Source of the DNA: Poriferisulfidus sp963668445 | GTDB taxonomy: Bacteria; Pseudomonadota; Gammaproteobacteria; Poriferisulfidales; Poriferisulfidaceae | DNA length: 64,000 nt | Direction: 5' to 3' | NCBI GenBank assembly: GCA_963668445.1 | Contig: OY764335.1 | Span: 1,364,001-1,428,000 of the forward strand | In this document: positions 18,252 to 28,317 of the stretch, piece after piece | Numbering within the stretch: the first letter of the stretch is position 1 | Layout: every line of letters starts with the position of its first letter | The notes under the pieces: model-generated | Told to the model about the DNA's origin: nothing | Databases searched by the model: none | Seen by the model: the letters and a program-made list of their open reading frames with translations, nothing else | Translations under genes and position numbers: made by a program

Positions 18252-18257
18252 TCGACA

Positions 18258-18767
18258 GTGCTCCAGAACCGAGCGGATACGCTTCGCCAGCCTCACCGTC
18301 CCGTGCCACCAGCCCTGCCACGAATCCGCCCGGCGCTTCCCGGCATTCTGATCGCCGCAGCATTGGTCCTCACCGCGTGCGGCGATGACCGGACGACTCT
18401 CGCCGTCACCCATGCATGGGTGCTGGCGCCTGGCGCGAGCATCGAAACCGTCGGCGGCCTTACGCTGCGCAACCGCACTGGCGAAACCCGCACCCTGCAA
18501 CGTGCGGAGGCCGAAGGCTTCGAAAGCACCCGAATCCAAGCCGGCGACAGTCAGGATCCGTCGCAACCGGCCACGGTCGCTATTGAAGGAAGCCAGCAGT
18601 TGACGCTGGCACCGCCCGGCACCCATCTGCGGCTGACAGACCCGCAACGCACGCTCCGCACCGGCGATCGCATCCTGCTGACGTTGCACTTCGACGGCGC
18701 ACGGGTGATGTTTGCCAATGCCGAAATCCGCACCGCGCCTCCGGCGCCCTCCGGCACGACGCCATGA
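18258..18767 (+). CDS. PCu(A)C-like lipoprotein leading the tungstate transporter operon
   Basis: 169 residues. A basic N-terminus and hydrophobic segment end in a lipobox LTAC (Cys near residue 39), so a lipoprotein is likely. The remainder follows the PCu(A)C copper-chaperone fold: HAWVLAPGA at the start, GGLTLRNRTGE, LAPPGTHLRL, and LRTGDRILLTLHF near the end. The family's copper ligands (His/Met in the H-M-x10-M-x21-H-x-M pattern) are absent; TRIQAG and THLRL stand where His/Met are expected. It overlaps tupB by 4 bases, suggesting co-translation. Its ligand is unknown. Confidence 0.6.
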   Translation: MLQNRADTLRQPHRPVPPALPRIRPALPGILIAAALVLTACGDDRTTLAVTHAWVLAPGASIETVGGLTLRNRTGETRTLQRAEAEGFESTRIQAGDSQDPSQPATVAIEGSQQLTLAPPGTHLRLTDPQRTLRTGDRILLTLHFDGARVMFANAEIRTAPPAPSGTTP

Positions 18768-19465
18768 CCGAATCCGACAACGTCTTGGCGACGGCTCTGA
18801 ATCTGCTTCTGAGCTTGGATCCGAATCTTCTGGAAATCGTTCAACTGTCGCTGCATGTCACCCTGACTGCGGTCGCCTTCGCGGCCGCCGTCGGCATTCC
18901 GTTCGGGGCGCTGCTGGCGGTCGCCCGCTTTCCGGGACGTGCCTTCGTCGTGCTGCTGGTCAATACGTTCATGGGCCTGCCGCCGGTCGTGGTCGGGCTG
19001 GTCGTCTATCTGTGGCTGTCGCGCTCCGGGCCGCTCAGCGCGCTAGGACTGCTCTACACGCCCACTGCCATGATCATTGCGCAGTTCCTGCTGGTGACCC
19101 CGATCATCACGGCGCTGTCGCGCCAAATCATCCGGAACATCTACGGCCAGCACGACGAGCAGCTTCGTTCGCTGGGCGCCAGCCGCCGCCAGCGCATCGC
19201 CACATTGCTCTGGGAATCGCGCACCAGCCTGCTGGTGGCCATTCTGGCGGGCTTCGGCCGCGCCAATGCCGAAGTCGGCGCCGTCATGATCGTCGGCGGC
19301 AACATCAACCACGTCACCCGCGTGATGACCACCACCATCGCCTACGAAACCAGCCGCGGCAACCTGACCCAGGCGCTGGCACTCGGCCTCGTGCTGATCC
19401 TGATCGCCATGCTGCTGACCTCGCTGCTGCACCAGCTGCGCAAACTCGAGGTGGGCCCGGCATGA
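18764..19465 (+). CDS. tupB: Tungstate-type ABC transporter permease
   Basis: 233 residues with about five transmembrane helices and the inner-membrane permease EAA-like loop (QLRSLGASRRQRIATLLWESR). TupB-typical segments are FMGLPPVVVGLVVYL and GRANAEVGAVMIVGGNI. It pairs with the ATPase and binding protein that follow. ATGA overlaps join it to both neighbours. Confidence 0.88.
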   Translation: MTESDNVLATALNLLLSLDPNLLEIVQLSLHVTLTAVAFAAAVGIPFGALLAVARFPGRAFVVLLVNTFMGLPPVVVGLVVYLWLSRSGPLSALGLLYTPTAMIIAQFLLVTPIITALSRQIIRNIYGQHDEQLRSLGASRRQRIATLLWESRTSLLVAILAGFGRANAEVGAVMIVGGNINHVTRVMTTTIAYETSRGNLTQALALGLVLILIAMLLTSLLHQLRKLEVGPA

Positions 19466-20184
19466 CCGCGACCCTGTTCCCTCTCACGGCCGACGGCCTC
19501 AGCTTCGCGGCCGGAGGCGAGCCGCTGCTTTCGGAACTGTCGTTCGAACTCGGCGCGGAGGGCTGCACCGCCGTGCTGGGCCCGAACGGCTCCGGCAAAA
19601 GCCTGCTGCTGCGCCTGTGCCACGGCATGCTGCAACCGACGGCCGGCTCCGTCCGCTGGGGCTCCGCTACGCCCGCGCATGCCGCGGCCGTGCAGGCGAT
19701 GATCTTCCAGTCGCCCGCCCTGCTCAACCGCAGCGTCCGCGCCAACATCGACTACGCCTTGAAAGTGCGCCGCATGCCGCCGAAAGACCGGCGGCATATC
19801 GTGGCCGAAGCGATGGAACGCTGCGGCCTTGAAGCCGTCGCCAGACGCAACGCCCTCGTGCTGTCCGGCGGCGAACGCCAAAAGCTGGCCATCGCCCGAG
19901 CCTGGGCCACCCGCCCGAAAGCCCTGCTCATGGACGAACCCACCTCGGAACTGGACCCGCGGGCGACGCGGGAGATCGAGGGCATGATCCGGCTGATCGC
20001 CGGGCAAGGCGTCCGCGTCATCATGGCCACCCACGACATGGCGCAGACCCGCAAACTGGCCGACGACGTGCTGTTCCTGGACGGCGGGCGCCTGCAGGCC
20101 CATCTGCCGACCCGCGAGTTCTTTCAGTACCAGGGCGACGGCGTCATGCGCCATTTCGTCCAGCCCGACGCTTCCCGCGAATGA
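19462..20184 (+). CDS. tupC: Tungstate-type ABC transporter ATP-binding protein
   Basis: 240 residues. Walker A is GPNGSGKSLLL, the signature is LSGGERQKLAIARA, and Walker B is ALLMDEPTSELD, with the switch His in ATHDMAQ. The start was set at ATG 19462, which overlaps the tupB stop. It energises uptake of oxyanions captured by TupA. Confidence 0.9.
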   Translation: MTATLFPLTADGLSFAAGGEPLLSELSFELGAEGCTAVLGPNGSGKSLLLRLCHGMLQPTAGSVRWGSATPAHAAAVQAMIFQSPALLNRSVRANIDYALKVRRMPPKDRRHIVAEAMERCGLEAVARRNALVLSGGERQKLAIARAWATRPKALLMDEPTSELDPRATREIEGMIRLIAGQGVRVIMATHDMAQTRKLADDVLFLDGGRLQAHLPTREFFQYQGDGVMRHFVQPDASRE

Positions 20185-21005
20185 CCGTGCACGCCTTGCG
20201 CATCGGCACGCTCGGCCTGGCACTTCTGGGTCTGCCCGCCGCGGCCGGCGAACCCGCATTCCTGACCGTGGCCTCGACCACGTCCACCGACCACTCGGGG
20301 CTGTACGACTACCTGCTGCCGATTTACAAACAGCAATCCGGCGTACGCTTCCGCGTGGTCGCCGTCGGCACCGGCCAAGCCATCCGCAACGCCATGCGCG
20401 GCGACGCGGACCTGCTGATCGCGCACCACCGGGAATCCGAAGAACGCTTCGTCGCCGACGGCTACGGCCTCGAGCGGCATCCTCTGATGTACAACGATTT
20501 CGTGCTGCTCGGCCCGGCCGAAGACCCGGCCCGGGTCGCTGCGGCGGGCGACGTGTTCGATGCCTTGCGGCGCATCGCGCAATCCGAGGCCCCGTTCATT
20601 TCGCGCGGCGACGACAGCGGCACGCATAAGCGGGAGTTGCGCCTGTGGGCCGGTTCCGGCACGGCGGCGCGCGAGGCCAGCGGCAGCTGGTACTGGGAAT
20701 CCGGCAGCGGCATGGGCCCGACGCTCAATATGGCCGCCTCCCGCGATGCCTACACGTTCAGCGACCGCGCCACCTGGTCCGCATTCGGCAACCGGCAGAA
20801 CCTGACCGTCCTGCACGAGAACGCGCTGGCGCTGCGCAACCAGTACAGCGTCATCGTGGTCAACCCCGAACGGCACCCGCACGTCAAGCAGGAACTGGCG
20901 CAGAACTTCGTCGACTGGCTGCTGTCCGAAGCGGGCCAGAAGGCCATTGCGGATTTTCGGATCAACGGCGAGCAGATGTTCTTCCCGAATGCCGCCACGC
21001 CATAA
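20181..21005 (+). CDS. tupA: Tungstate-binding periplasmic protein
   Basis: 274 residues with a signal peptide ending near AAAGE. The oxyanion-binding signature TTSTDHSGLYDYLLP is followed by VVAVGTGQA, GDADLLIAHH and MYNDFVLLGPAEDPA, a TupA pattern distinct from ModA. It begins at an ATGA overlap with tupC. Tungstate uptake usually supplies W-pterin enzymes, none of which is in the window; molybdate remains possible. Confidence 0.9.
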   Translation: MTVHALRIGTLGLALLGLPAAAGEPAFLTVASTTSTDHSGLYDYLLPIYKQQSGVRFRVVAVGTGQAIRNAMRGDADLLIAHHRESEERFVADGYGLERHPLMYNDFVLLGPAEDPARVAAAGDVFDALRRIAQSEAPFISRGDDSGTHKRELRLWAGSGTAAREASGSWYWESGSGMGPTLNMAASRDAYTFSDRATWSAFGNRQNLTVLHENALALRNQYSVIVVNPERHPHVKQELAQNFVDWLLSEAGQKAIADFRINGEQMFFPNAATP

Positions 21006-21069
21006 GCCGTGCCACACGGGTGCCATGTCGCCACGAAAAAACTCGACCATTGGCCCTTCGAGGCTTCGG

Positions 21070-21075
21070 TATAAT
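21070..21075 (+). promoter_or_regulatory. -10 box giving a leaderless transcript for the R-M islet
   Basis: A perfect TATAAT ends 6 bases before the ATG at 21082. No ribosome-binding site fits between it and the start codon. Confidence 0.45.
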
Positions 21076-21081
21076 CAGGCC

Positions 21082-21348
21082 ATGACGACCGCGCCCACAA
21101 TGAAGACCCCCGGATCCGCCAGCGCCAAGACCCTGCCAAGAAAGCAAGAGCCACCCAAGACCTGTCAGAAATTGAGCCTGTTCGCAGAAACTGGAGGGCT
21201 GGACATCGACATCAGTCAGGCCGGTTCCGAAACCGCCTATTCGCTTGACGCTAGGCCGCATTGCATTGCATCAATGCCGCGCGACACGTACGGCAAGGCC
21301 ATCTGGAATGCGGACGCGCGCAATTCTGTCATCCCGACTCCGCCATGA
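21082..21348 (+). pseudogene. N-terminal stub of a C5-cytosine DNA methyltransferase
   Basis: 88 residues. A basic lead-in precedes LSLFAETGGLDIDISQAG, which matches motif I of m5C methyltransferases (LSLFSGAGGLD-type), and SLDARPHC, which matches motif II. All later motifs, including the catalytic PC, are absent. The frame ends in an ATGA overlap with the adenine methyltransferase gene. It is either a remnant of a second methyltransferase that once protected the other strand of an asymmetric site, or a retained short leader peptide that couples translation. Enzymatic activity is not expected. Confidence 0.6.
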
Positions 21349-22268
21349 AACTACCGCAAGTCTTCCAGTATCAGGGCAGCAAGCGGGCGCTTGCGCCCGT
21401 CATTCTCGAATACGTGCCTGAGGAATCCGAACGGCTCGTCGAACCATTCGCAGGCTCTGCCGCCATTTCCATTGCCTGCATCGCCTCTAGACGAGCGAAG
21501 ACAGCTTGGCTGAATGACTGCAACAGGCCGCTTGCCGAACTACTTAAACTTATCATCGAGCAACCCGAGGCGCTAAGCGAAGCATACTGCGCGACATGGC
21601 GCGACATGCCCGATCATGCGATCGAACATTATTACCGCATTCGAGGAGATTTCAACCGCACGCAAGACCCTCGCTTATTGCTCTATCTGCTCGCCCGCTG
21701 CGTTAAAGGTTCGGTGCGCTACAACTCCCAAGGCTTATTCAACCAAAGTCCAGACAAGCGGAGGCTTGGCACGCATCCTCAAACAATGGGCAAGAATATT
21801 CTGGAGGTTTCCATGTTGATGCGCGGTAGAAGCGCGGTCACCTCGCTCGACTACCGAGACGTTCTCGCCGCAGTGCAGGAGACCGATGTGGTGTACATGG
21901 ACCCGCCCTATCAAGGCGTCTGCGGCGAAGGAGACGCGCGCTACGTAACGGGCATTGCTGCCGACGATTTTATCGATGCCCTTGATGGCCTCAATCGCAA
22001 AGGTATCCGTTACCTGATTAGCTACGACGGAAAACTTGGAGAGAAATCTTACGGGGAGATGCTTCCCGAGCACCTGAACCTGACACGGATAGAGATCGAA
22101 GCCGGAAGATCTTCGCAGGCAACCTTATTAGGCAGAAACGACGAGACCGTTGAATCGCTATATATCTCAAAGACCCTAGCCCGAGAAGTCGATGCGCGTC
22201 CTCGCTCCTATCGCGACTACTCTAGAATACGGCAGGGAAACTTTTTTGAAACGCCGAGGGCATCATGA
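21345..22268 (+). CDS. N6-adenine DNA methyltransferase (Dam/DpnM class)
   Basis: 307 residues, alpha-class D12 methyltransferase. The N-terminal FQYQGSKRALAP precedes motif I LVEPFAGSAAI near residue 31, and the catalytic DPPY (VVYMDPPYQG) lies near residue 186. It methylates adenine in an unknown site. It overlaps the HNH nuclease gene by 4 bases and the upstream m5C stub by 4 bases. This three-gene layout (m5C, m6A, HNH) recalls systems with asymmetric recognition sites such as MnlI. Codon use is less GC-rich than its neighbours, consistent with transfer. Confidence 0.88.
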   Translation: MKLPQVFQYQGSKRALAPVILEYVPEESERLVEPFAGSAAISIACIASRRAKTAWLNDCNRPLAELLKLIIEQPEALSEAYCATWRDMPDHAIEHYYRIRGDFNRTQDPRLLLYLLARCVKGSVRYNSQGLFNQSPDKRRLGTHPQTMGKNILEVSMLMRGRSAVTSLDYRDVLAAVQETDVVYMDPPYQGVCGEGDARYVTGIAADDFIDALDGLNRKGIRYLISYDGKLGEKSYGEMLPEHLNLTRIEIEAGRSSQATLLGRNDETVESLYISKTLAREVDARPRSYRDYSRIRQGNFFETPRAS

Positions 22269-22987
22269 GAAAGCATCCCGAGGCATTGCTCAAACTTATT
22301 CGAAGGATTCCATTACAAAAGCGGCCACGCACCCTTGTGGACCATATACTCAAGCACGGGCATGTAACGACAGACGAACTGAAGACTCAGTATGGATACA
22401 ATCACCCGCCTAGAGCCGCCCGTGATGCCCGCGAGCGAGGAATTCCATTAGAAACGTTTCGAATCAAGGGCCCTGATGGACGGAAAATTGCCGCCTATCG
22501 CTTCGCGGAACTCTCCACACCGAAACTCCGCAAGGTTGATGGCCGAACCGCCCTCTCCAAAAAGATCAAGAAAGAATTGCTTGCTCAATACGGATGCCGT
22601 TGCTTCATTTATCTCGAGGAAGTTGACGCGCGAGATCTGCAAATTGATCATCGCGTGCCATATGAAATAGCAGGCGATCCAGCAGACATGAATCCCGATA
22701 ATTTTATGCTCCTGTGTCATTCCGCAAACCGTGCGAAATCCTGGTCATGCGAACACTGCGGCAATTGGACCGCAAAACAGAAAGACGTGTGTCATTCATG
22801 TTACTGGGCCTATCCCGAGAACTACACTCATGTCGCAATGCGTCAAATTCGCAGGCTTGACTTGATATGGCAAGGCGAAGAAACCAAAGAATATGAATCC
22901 CTAAAAAGCGATGCGACACAAGCTGAGGAAACGTTGCCGAATTTTGTCAAGGGCATACTCGCAAAAGCTCTTAAGACTTCGAACTGA
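22265..22987 (+). CDS. HNH restriction endonuclease
   Basis: 240 residues. An N-terminal winged-helix-like part (DHILKHGHVTTDELKTQYG) is followed by an HNH core with LQIDHRVPYEIAG, the central Asn in NPDNFMLLC and the distal HSANRAK. A zinc-ribbon follows (CEHCGN ... CHSCYW). It very probably cuts DNA lacking the mark of the partner methyltransferase. It is the last gene of the islet, which is AT-richer than the flanks. Recognition sequence unknown. Confidence 0.85.
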   Translation: MRKHPEALLKLIRRIPLQKRPRTLVDHILKHGHVTTDELKTQYGYNHPPRAARDARERGIPLETFRIKGPDGRKIAAYRFAELSTPKLRKVDGRTALSKKIKKELLAQYGCRCFIYLEEVDARDLQIDHRVPYEIAGDPADMNPDNFMLLCHSANRAKSWSCEHCGNWTAKQKDVCHSCYWAYPENYTHVAMRQIRRLDLIWQGEETKEYESLKSDATQAEETLPNFVKGILAKALKTSN

Positions 22988-23054
22988 AACCGGACAATAT
23001 TTCGTGCGTTTGGCGCCTGCTAAAGCGCTATCCATTGCGCACTTGAACTGCGGT

Positions 23055-24251
23055 TCAAGCGCGGCCTAGAGGCTCTGCCCTCGCCTCCGGCGGCGCATAG
23101 CCCCAAGCTTCAACCGCAAAGCCCCAGCACCGGCCAACCCGCTCCACGATGGCCGGATCCTGCGCATAGACATTCTTTTGGTAGCCTTTCAGACTTTCCA
23201 AGTACGCCGCCACGGGCGCAGCATTCCAGTCCGGAAGCCCCAGTTGCCGATAGATGCGCCCCAGTTCCTCCAACGGCCTGCGTTCAACATCCTCGTAGCG
23301 CACCTCCACCAAGCGGTCGGCGGCGATCAAGCTTCTGTCCTGCAGGTATTTCCGCATGGTCCAGGCGTAGTACTGCTCGGCATTGCGAACGATCCGGTCC
23401 GGAGTCGCCGTCTGCAGTTGGCACATGTCGGTCAGCTTTGCGAACATTTTCGTCATGGAAGGATAGAGGGTGTAGGGATTGCGGACGATATGGATGAAGC
23501 GGGCTTCAGGGAACAGGCGGCAAAGATGCGGAATCCGCCCGGTGTTGATCGGGCTTTTCAGCAGCAGGCGCCGGCCGCCGGCGTGCCATGTCGTTTTGCG
23601 CAATGTTTCCGAGTACAGCCGGTCCCAATGCGCCAGCTCGCGTCGGGACAAAGCATCCAGAGAGGCGTAGCGATGCAGCAGGAACTCGAAACTCTGCGGA
23701 AACGCGAGGCCGTGCATGAGCGAACGGTGGGTCAAATTGAGCATGGCGATCTCCTCTTCCTGCGGCGAGGCCAGCGTGAATGACACATTGTCCATCGCAC
23801 GCCGCTTCTCGACCATGGCCCAACGCCGCCCGAACAGCCACCGCAAGGACAAGAACAGTCCGGGCGCCAACGCCTGAAGATTGGTCGGAAAGCACATCCG
23901 GGGGTCGCAGGCCATCAGGTTGTGCAGATGCGTCGTGCCGCTGCGCGCGGCTCCCAGAATGAAGATCGGCGACGGACTGATCGGCGTCCGCGCCACACGG
24001 CACGCATACGTGAGGCGTTCCGCCAAACGAATCGGCGCCACGGCCCCGTTGAGCAAAAGCAGCAACGCCATGCGCATCCGGAATTCCGGCGACGGCCCTC
24101 CATGCTCCTGCAGCAACCTCAGCCATACGCTTACCGGCACCAATGCATTGATGGGAAATCCGGGCCAAGGATTCCGCTTCGTCTTTGAAAGAGCGTTCAC
24201 GGCATGGAGAGGTCGGCGCCAATCAACTCGCACGGGCGGGCGATGCGCCAA
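23055..24251 (-). CDS. Sulfotransferase
   Basis: 398 residues. The PAPS 5'-phosphosulfate loop is IFILGAARSGTTHLHNL near residue 94, and the 3'-phosphate region is RFIHIVRNPYTLYPS. Other typical segments are LLLKSPINTGRIPHL and VEVRYEDVERRPLEEL. It belongs to the bacterial Sulfotransfer_3 type, often acting on lipids or small metabolites. It is the last gene of the esterase/GPP34-P450 set, 80 bases after the P450 stop, so it may sulfate a product hydroxylated by the P450. The start is uncertain (TTG at 24251). Confidence 0.85.
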   Translation of the reverse strand: MAHRPPVRVDWRRPLHAVNALSKTKRNPWPGFPINALVPVSVWLRLLQEHGGPSPEFRMRMALLLLLNGAVAPIRLAERLTYACRVARTPISPSPIFILGAARSGTTHLHNLMACDPRMCFPTNLQALAPGLFLSLRWLFGRRWAMVEKRRAMDNVSFTLASPQEEEIAMLNLTHRSLMHGLAFPQSFEFLLHRYASLDALSRRELAHWDRLYSETLRKTTWHAGGRRLLLKSPINTGRIPHLCRLFPEARFIHIVRNPYTLYPSMTKMFAKLTDMCQLQTATPDRIVRNAEQYYAWTMRKYLQDRSLIAADRLVEVRYEDVERRPLEELGRIYRQLGLPDWNAAPVAAYLESLKGYQKNVYAQDPAIVERVGRCWGFAVEAWGYAPPEARAEPLGRA

Positions 24252-24331
24252 GGCTCATGAGCTGCGCCGAGCAAGGAAACGGGAACCGAAATTCCACGGC
24301 AACACGCGACATCATTGAAACAATGCCGCCT

Positions 24332-26293
<1,962 letters not shown>

Positions 26294-26297
<4 letters not shown>

Positions 26298-27067
26298 GGC
26301 ACTGAATTATCCATCGATGCGCAGGCCTGCCGCAGGAACTTTGCGCAAGCTTCGGCTTCCCCCTTCGGCCTCCGATTATGCCCATAGGGGCCGCTGTGCC
26401 AGTGCACGGCGATCTGGCGCTCCCGAAGCCAATCCCGGGCCGTCTCCGCATGCTTCAACGGAATGGTTGCGTCTCGGGTGCCATGCGCCAAGAACACAGG
26501 GGCGCTTCGCATCAGCCCGCCGGGATGCGCGTCCAATTGCGCTTGCGCCTCTTCGGACAGGTATCCGGACAAGCTGACGACGGCCGTCACCGGCTCGCGG
26601 CAGGTCAAGGCCGCGTACAGTGCTAGAAAGGCGCCTTGGGAATGTCCGCCGAGTACGATCCGTCCGATGCCGTCCTGTCGCTGGAGATCGATTTCTCGAT
26701 GGATGCGTGCGGCACTTTCGGCCATGTGGCGCATGTCGCTCAAGGCGGGGCCGGCACCGTTGGGCAGCATGTCTGCCCACACAGGAATGCGATGCCCACG
26801 GAAAATGGCGACCGGACGGATGGGCGCCTGCAGCGCGACGACGCGGCAAGCGCGAATGCGGGGCGGCGGATGCTCGCGCAGAAACTTCCGGACAACCGTG
26901 CCGGTGCCATGCAGCCACAGCAGCACGGCGCGCGCCGGACCATCGGCGGGTTCCTGCACCAAGCGTTCAGGAAGGTCTTCAGGTACGGGGTGTCTCCTCA
27001 GGTATGCCAGTACGGCTTGCCGTCGCAGCACTCGCAGCAAGATGCCTACAAGAGAGGACGGCTTCAT
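26294..27067 (-). CDS. Phospholipase/carboxylesterase-type alpha/beta hydrolase
   Basis: 257 residues. The nucleophile elbow is GGHSQGAFLALYAA near residue 142, the acid is in LAHGTRDATIPL, and the catalytic His is in SGPYGHNRRP; LLWLHGTGT supplies the oxyanion region. It is similar to the YpfH/Abhydrolase_2 group, which cleaves short acyl or thioester bonds. It lies 26 bases after the visC-like gene and overlaps the P450 fusion by 4 bases, so it probably belongs to the same transcript. Substrate unknown. Confidence 0.8.
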
Positions 27068-27093
27068 GGATGGAGTCCAGTGCGCGCAGCACC

Positions 27094-28317
27094 TTAATTA
27101 ATCTGCGAGACAGCCCGGTTCCCCCGAACGCGGCCTTCGAATGGAGCGCTGGCGCTAAGCCATCGCGGCGCATCCAGACACCCGTCGGCCTGCCGGATGA
27201 ACAGCCTGCGCACGGTCCGGCTGTAGCCTGCAAGGCCCAAGGCGTGCGAGCGCAACCGGCTGGCGGCTTCGCTTTCGAGCCCGAAGCCGACCCGGAATCC
27301 TTCCAGCGCCCACTGCGTCATTCTGGCGAGGCCTTTGCGCCGGCGTTCGTACGCCTGCAGCGCCCGCTGGCTGAGCGGATGGCCCGCCATTTCCTCCTGC
27401 AGCACCGCCGCGTCCATCAACCCGAGGTTCTGGCCAAGCCCCGCGAGCGGGTGCACGACGTGCGCCGCATCGCCGATCAGGGCAATGCCGGGCGCGCACC
27501 ATTGCGGCGCGAACCCGCGGCCGAGCGGAAACAGGCTGCGCGGCCCACACAGCCGTACGGCTCCCAAGCGCCCGCCCAGAGCCGCCGTCAAGGATTCGGC
27601 AAACCCTTCCTCCGGCTGTTGCATCAGTTCGTCGGCCTGCATGGATGACCACACCAGCGAGTAGCGTTCGTTGAACAGCGGCAGCAGGGCGACCGTGCCG
27701 TCGGCGCGAAACCGCTGCCATGCCGTCGGCTCGTACGGCTGCGCCGTTTCCACTTCCGCCGCGATGGCCTGCTGCCGGTGCGGCGTGAAATCCCATTCCA
27801 ATCCCGCCAATTCCCGGACTTTGGAACGGGCGCCGTCCGCCGCCACGACTGCCTCGACGCGCAGCCGCTCGCCGGATTCGAGCGCAAGTTCGATGCCTGA
27901 AGCGTCCGTTTCCAAATGGGCCACCGAATCCGGGTTATGGAACTCGGCTCCCGACTCCTGCAGCACCTGATGCAACGCGCGAATCAGCGCAGGGTTCTCG
28001 ACGATGCAGCCCAGTTCCGCCTGATTGATGTCCGACGCCTTGAACTCGATGCCGTTTGCATCGTCCCGTTCCCATACCCGCATCCGGATCCATGGCGCGA
28101 TGCGGGCCGCGTCCATGCGATCCCAAGTGCCGCAGGCCTGCAGGATCTTCCGGGAAGCCGGCGTCAGGGCCAGCACCCGGGCATCCGGTTCGGGGCCTGG
28201 CGCATCCGGGGGCAGCGGTCGGGGCTCGACGATTGCGACACGGAATTTCGACCGCGCCAACAGCGCCGCTGCGGCCAGGCCGACCGCCCCGCCTCCGACG
28301 ACCGCCACTTCAGGCAT
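27094..28317 (-). CDS. UbiH/UbiI/VisC-family FAD monooxygenase
   Basis: 407 residues from ATG 28317. The FAD dinucleotide motif VAVVGGGAVGLAAAALLA is N-terminal, VVAADGARSKVRELAG is the DG motif, and IALIGDAAHVVHPLAGLG is the GD motif. Ubiquinone-ring hydroxylases have exactly this layout. It follows ubiH with an 8-base overlap, as visC/ubiI does in gammaproteobacteria, so C5 hydroxylation is likely, though UbiF or UbiM specificity cannot be excluded. Confidence 0.88.
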   Translation of the reverse strand: MPEVAVVGGGAVGLAAAALLARSKFRVAIVEPRPLPPDAPGPEPDARVLALTPASRKILQACGTWDRMDAARIAPWIRMRVWERDDANGIEFKASDINQAELGCIVENPALIRALHQVLQESGAEFHNPDSVAHLETDASGIELALESGERLRVEAVVAADGARSKVRELAGLEWDFTPHRQQAIAAEVETAQPYEPTAWQRFRADGTVALLPLFNERYSLVWSSMQADELMQQPEEGFAESLTAALGGRLGAVRLCGPRSLFPLGRGFAPQWCAPGIALIGDAAHVVHPLAGLGQNLGLMDAAVLQEEMAGHPLSQRALQAYERRRKGLARMTQWALEGFRVGFGLESEAASRLRSHALGLAGYSRTVRRLFIRQADGCLDAPRWLSASAPFEGRVRGNRAVSQIN

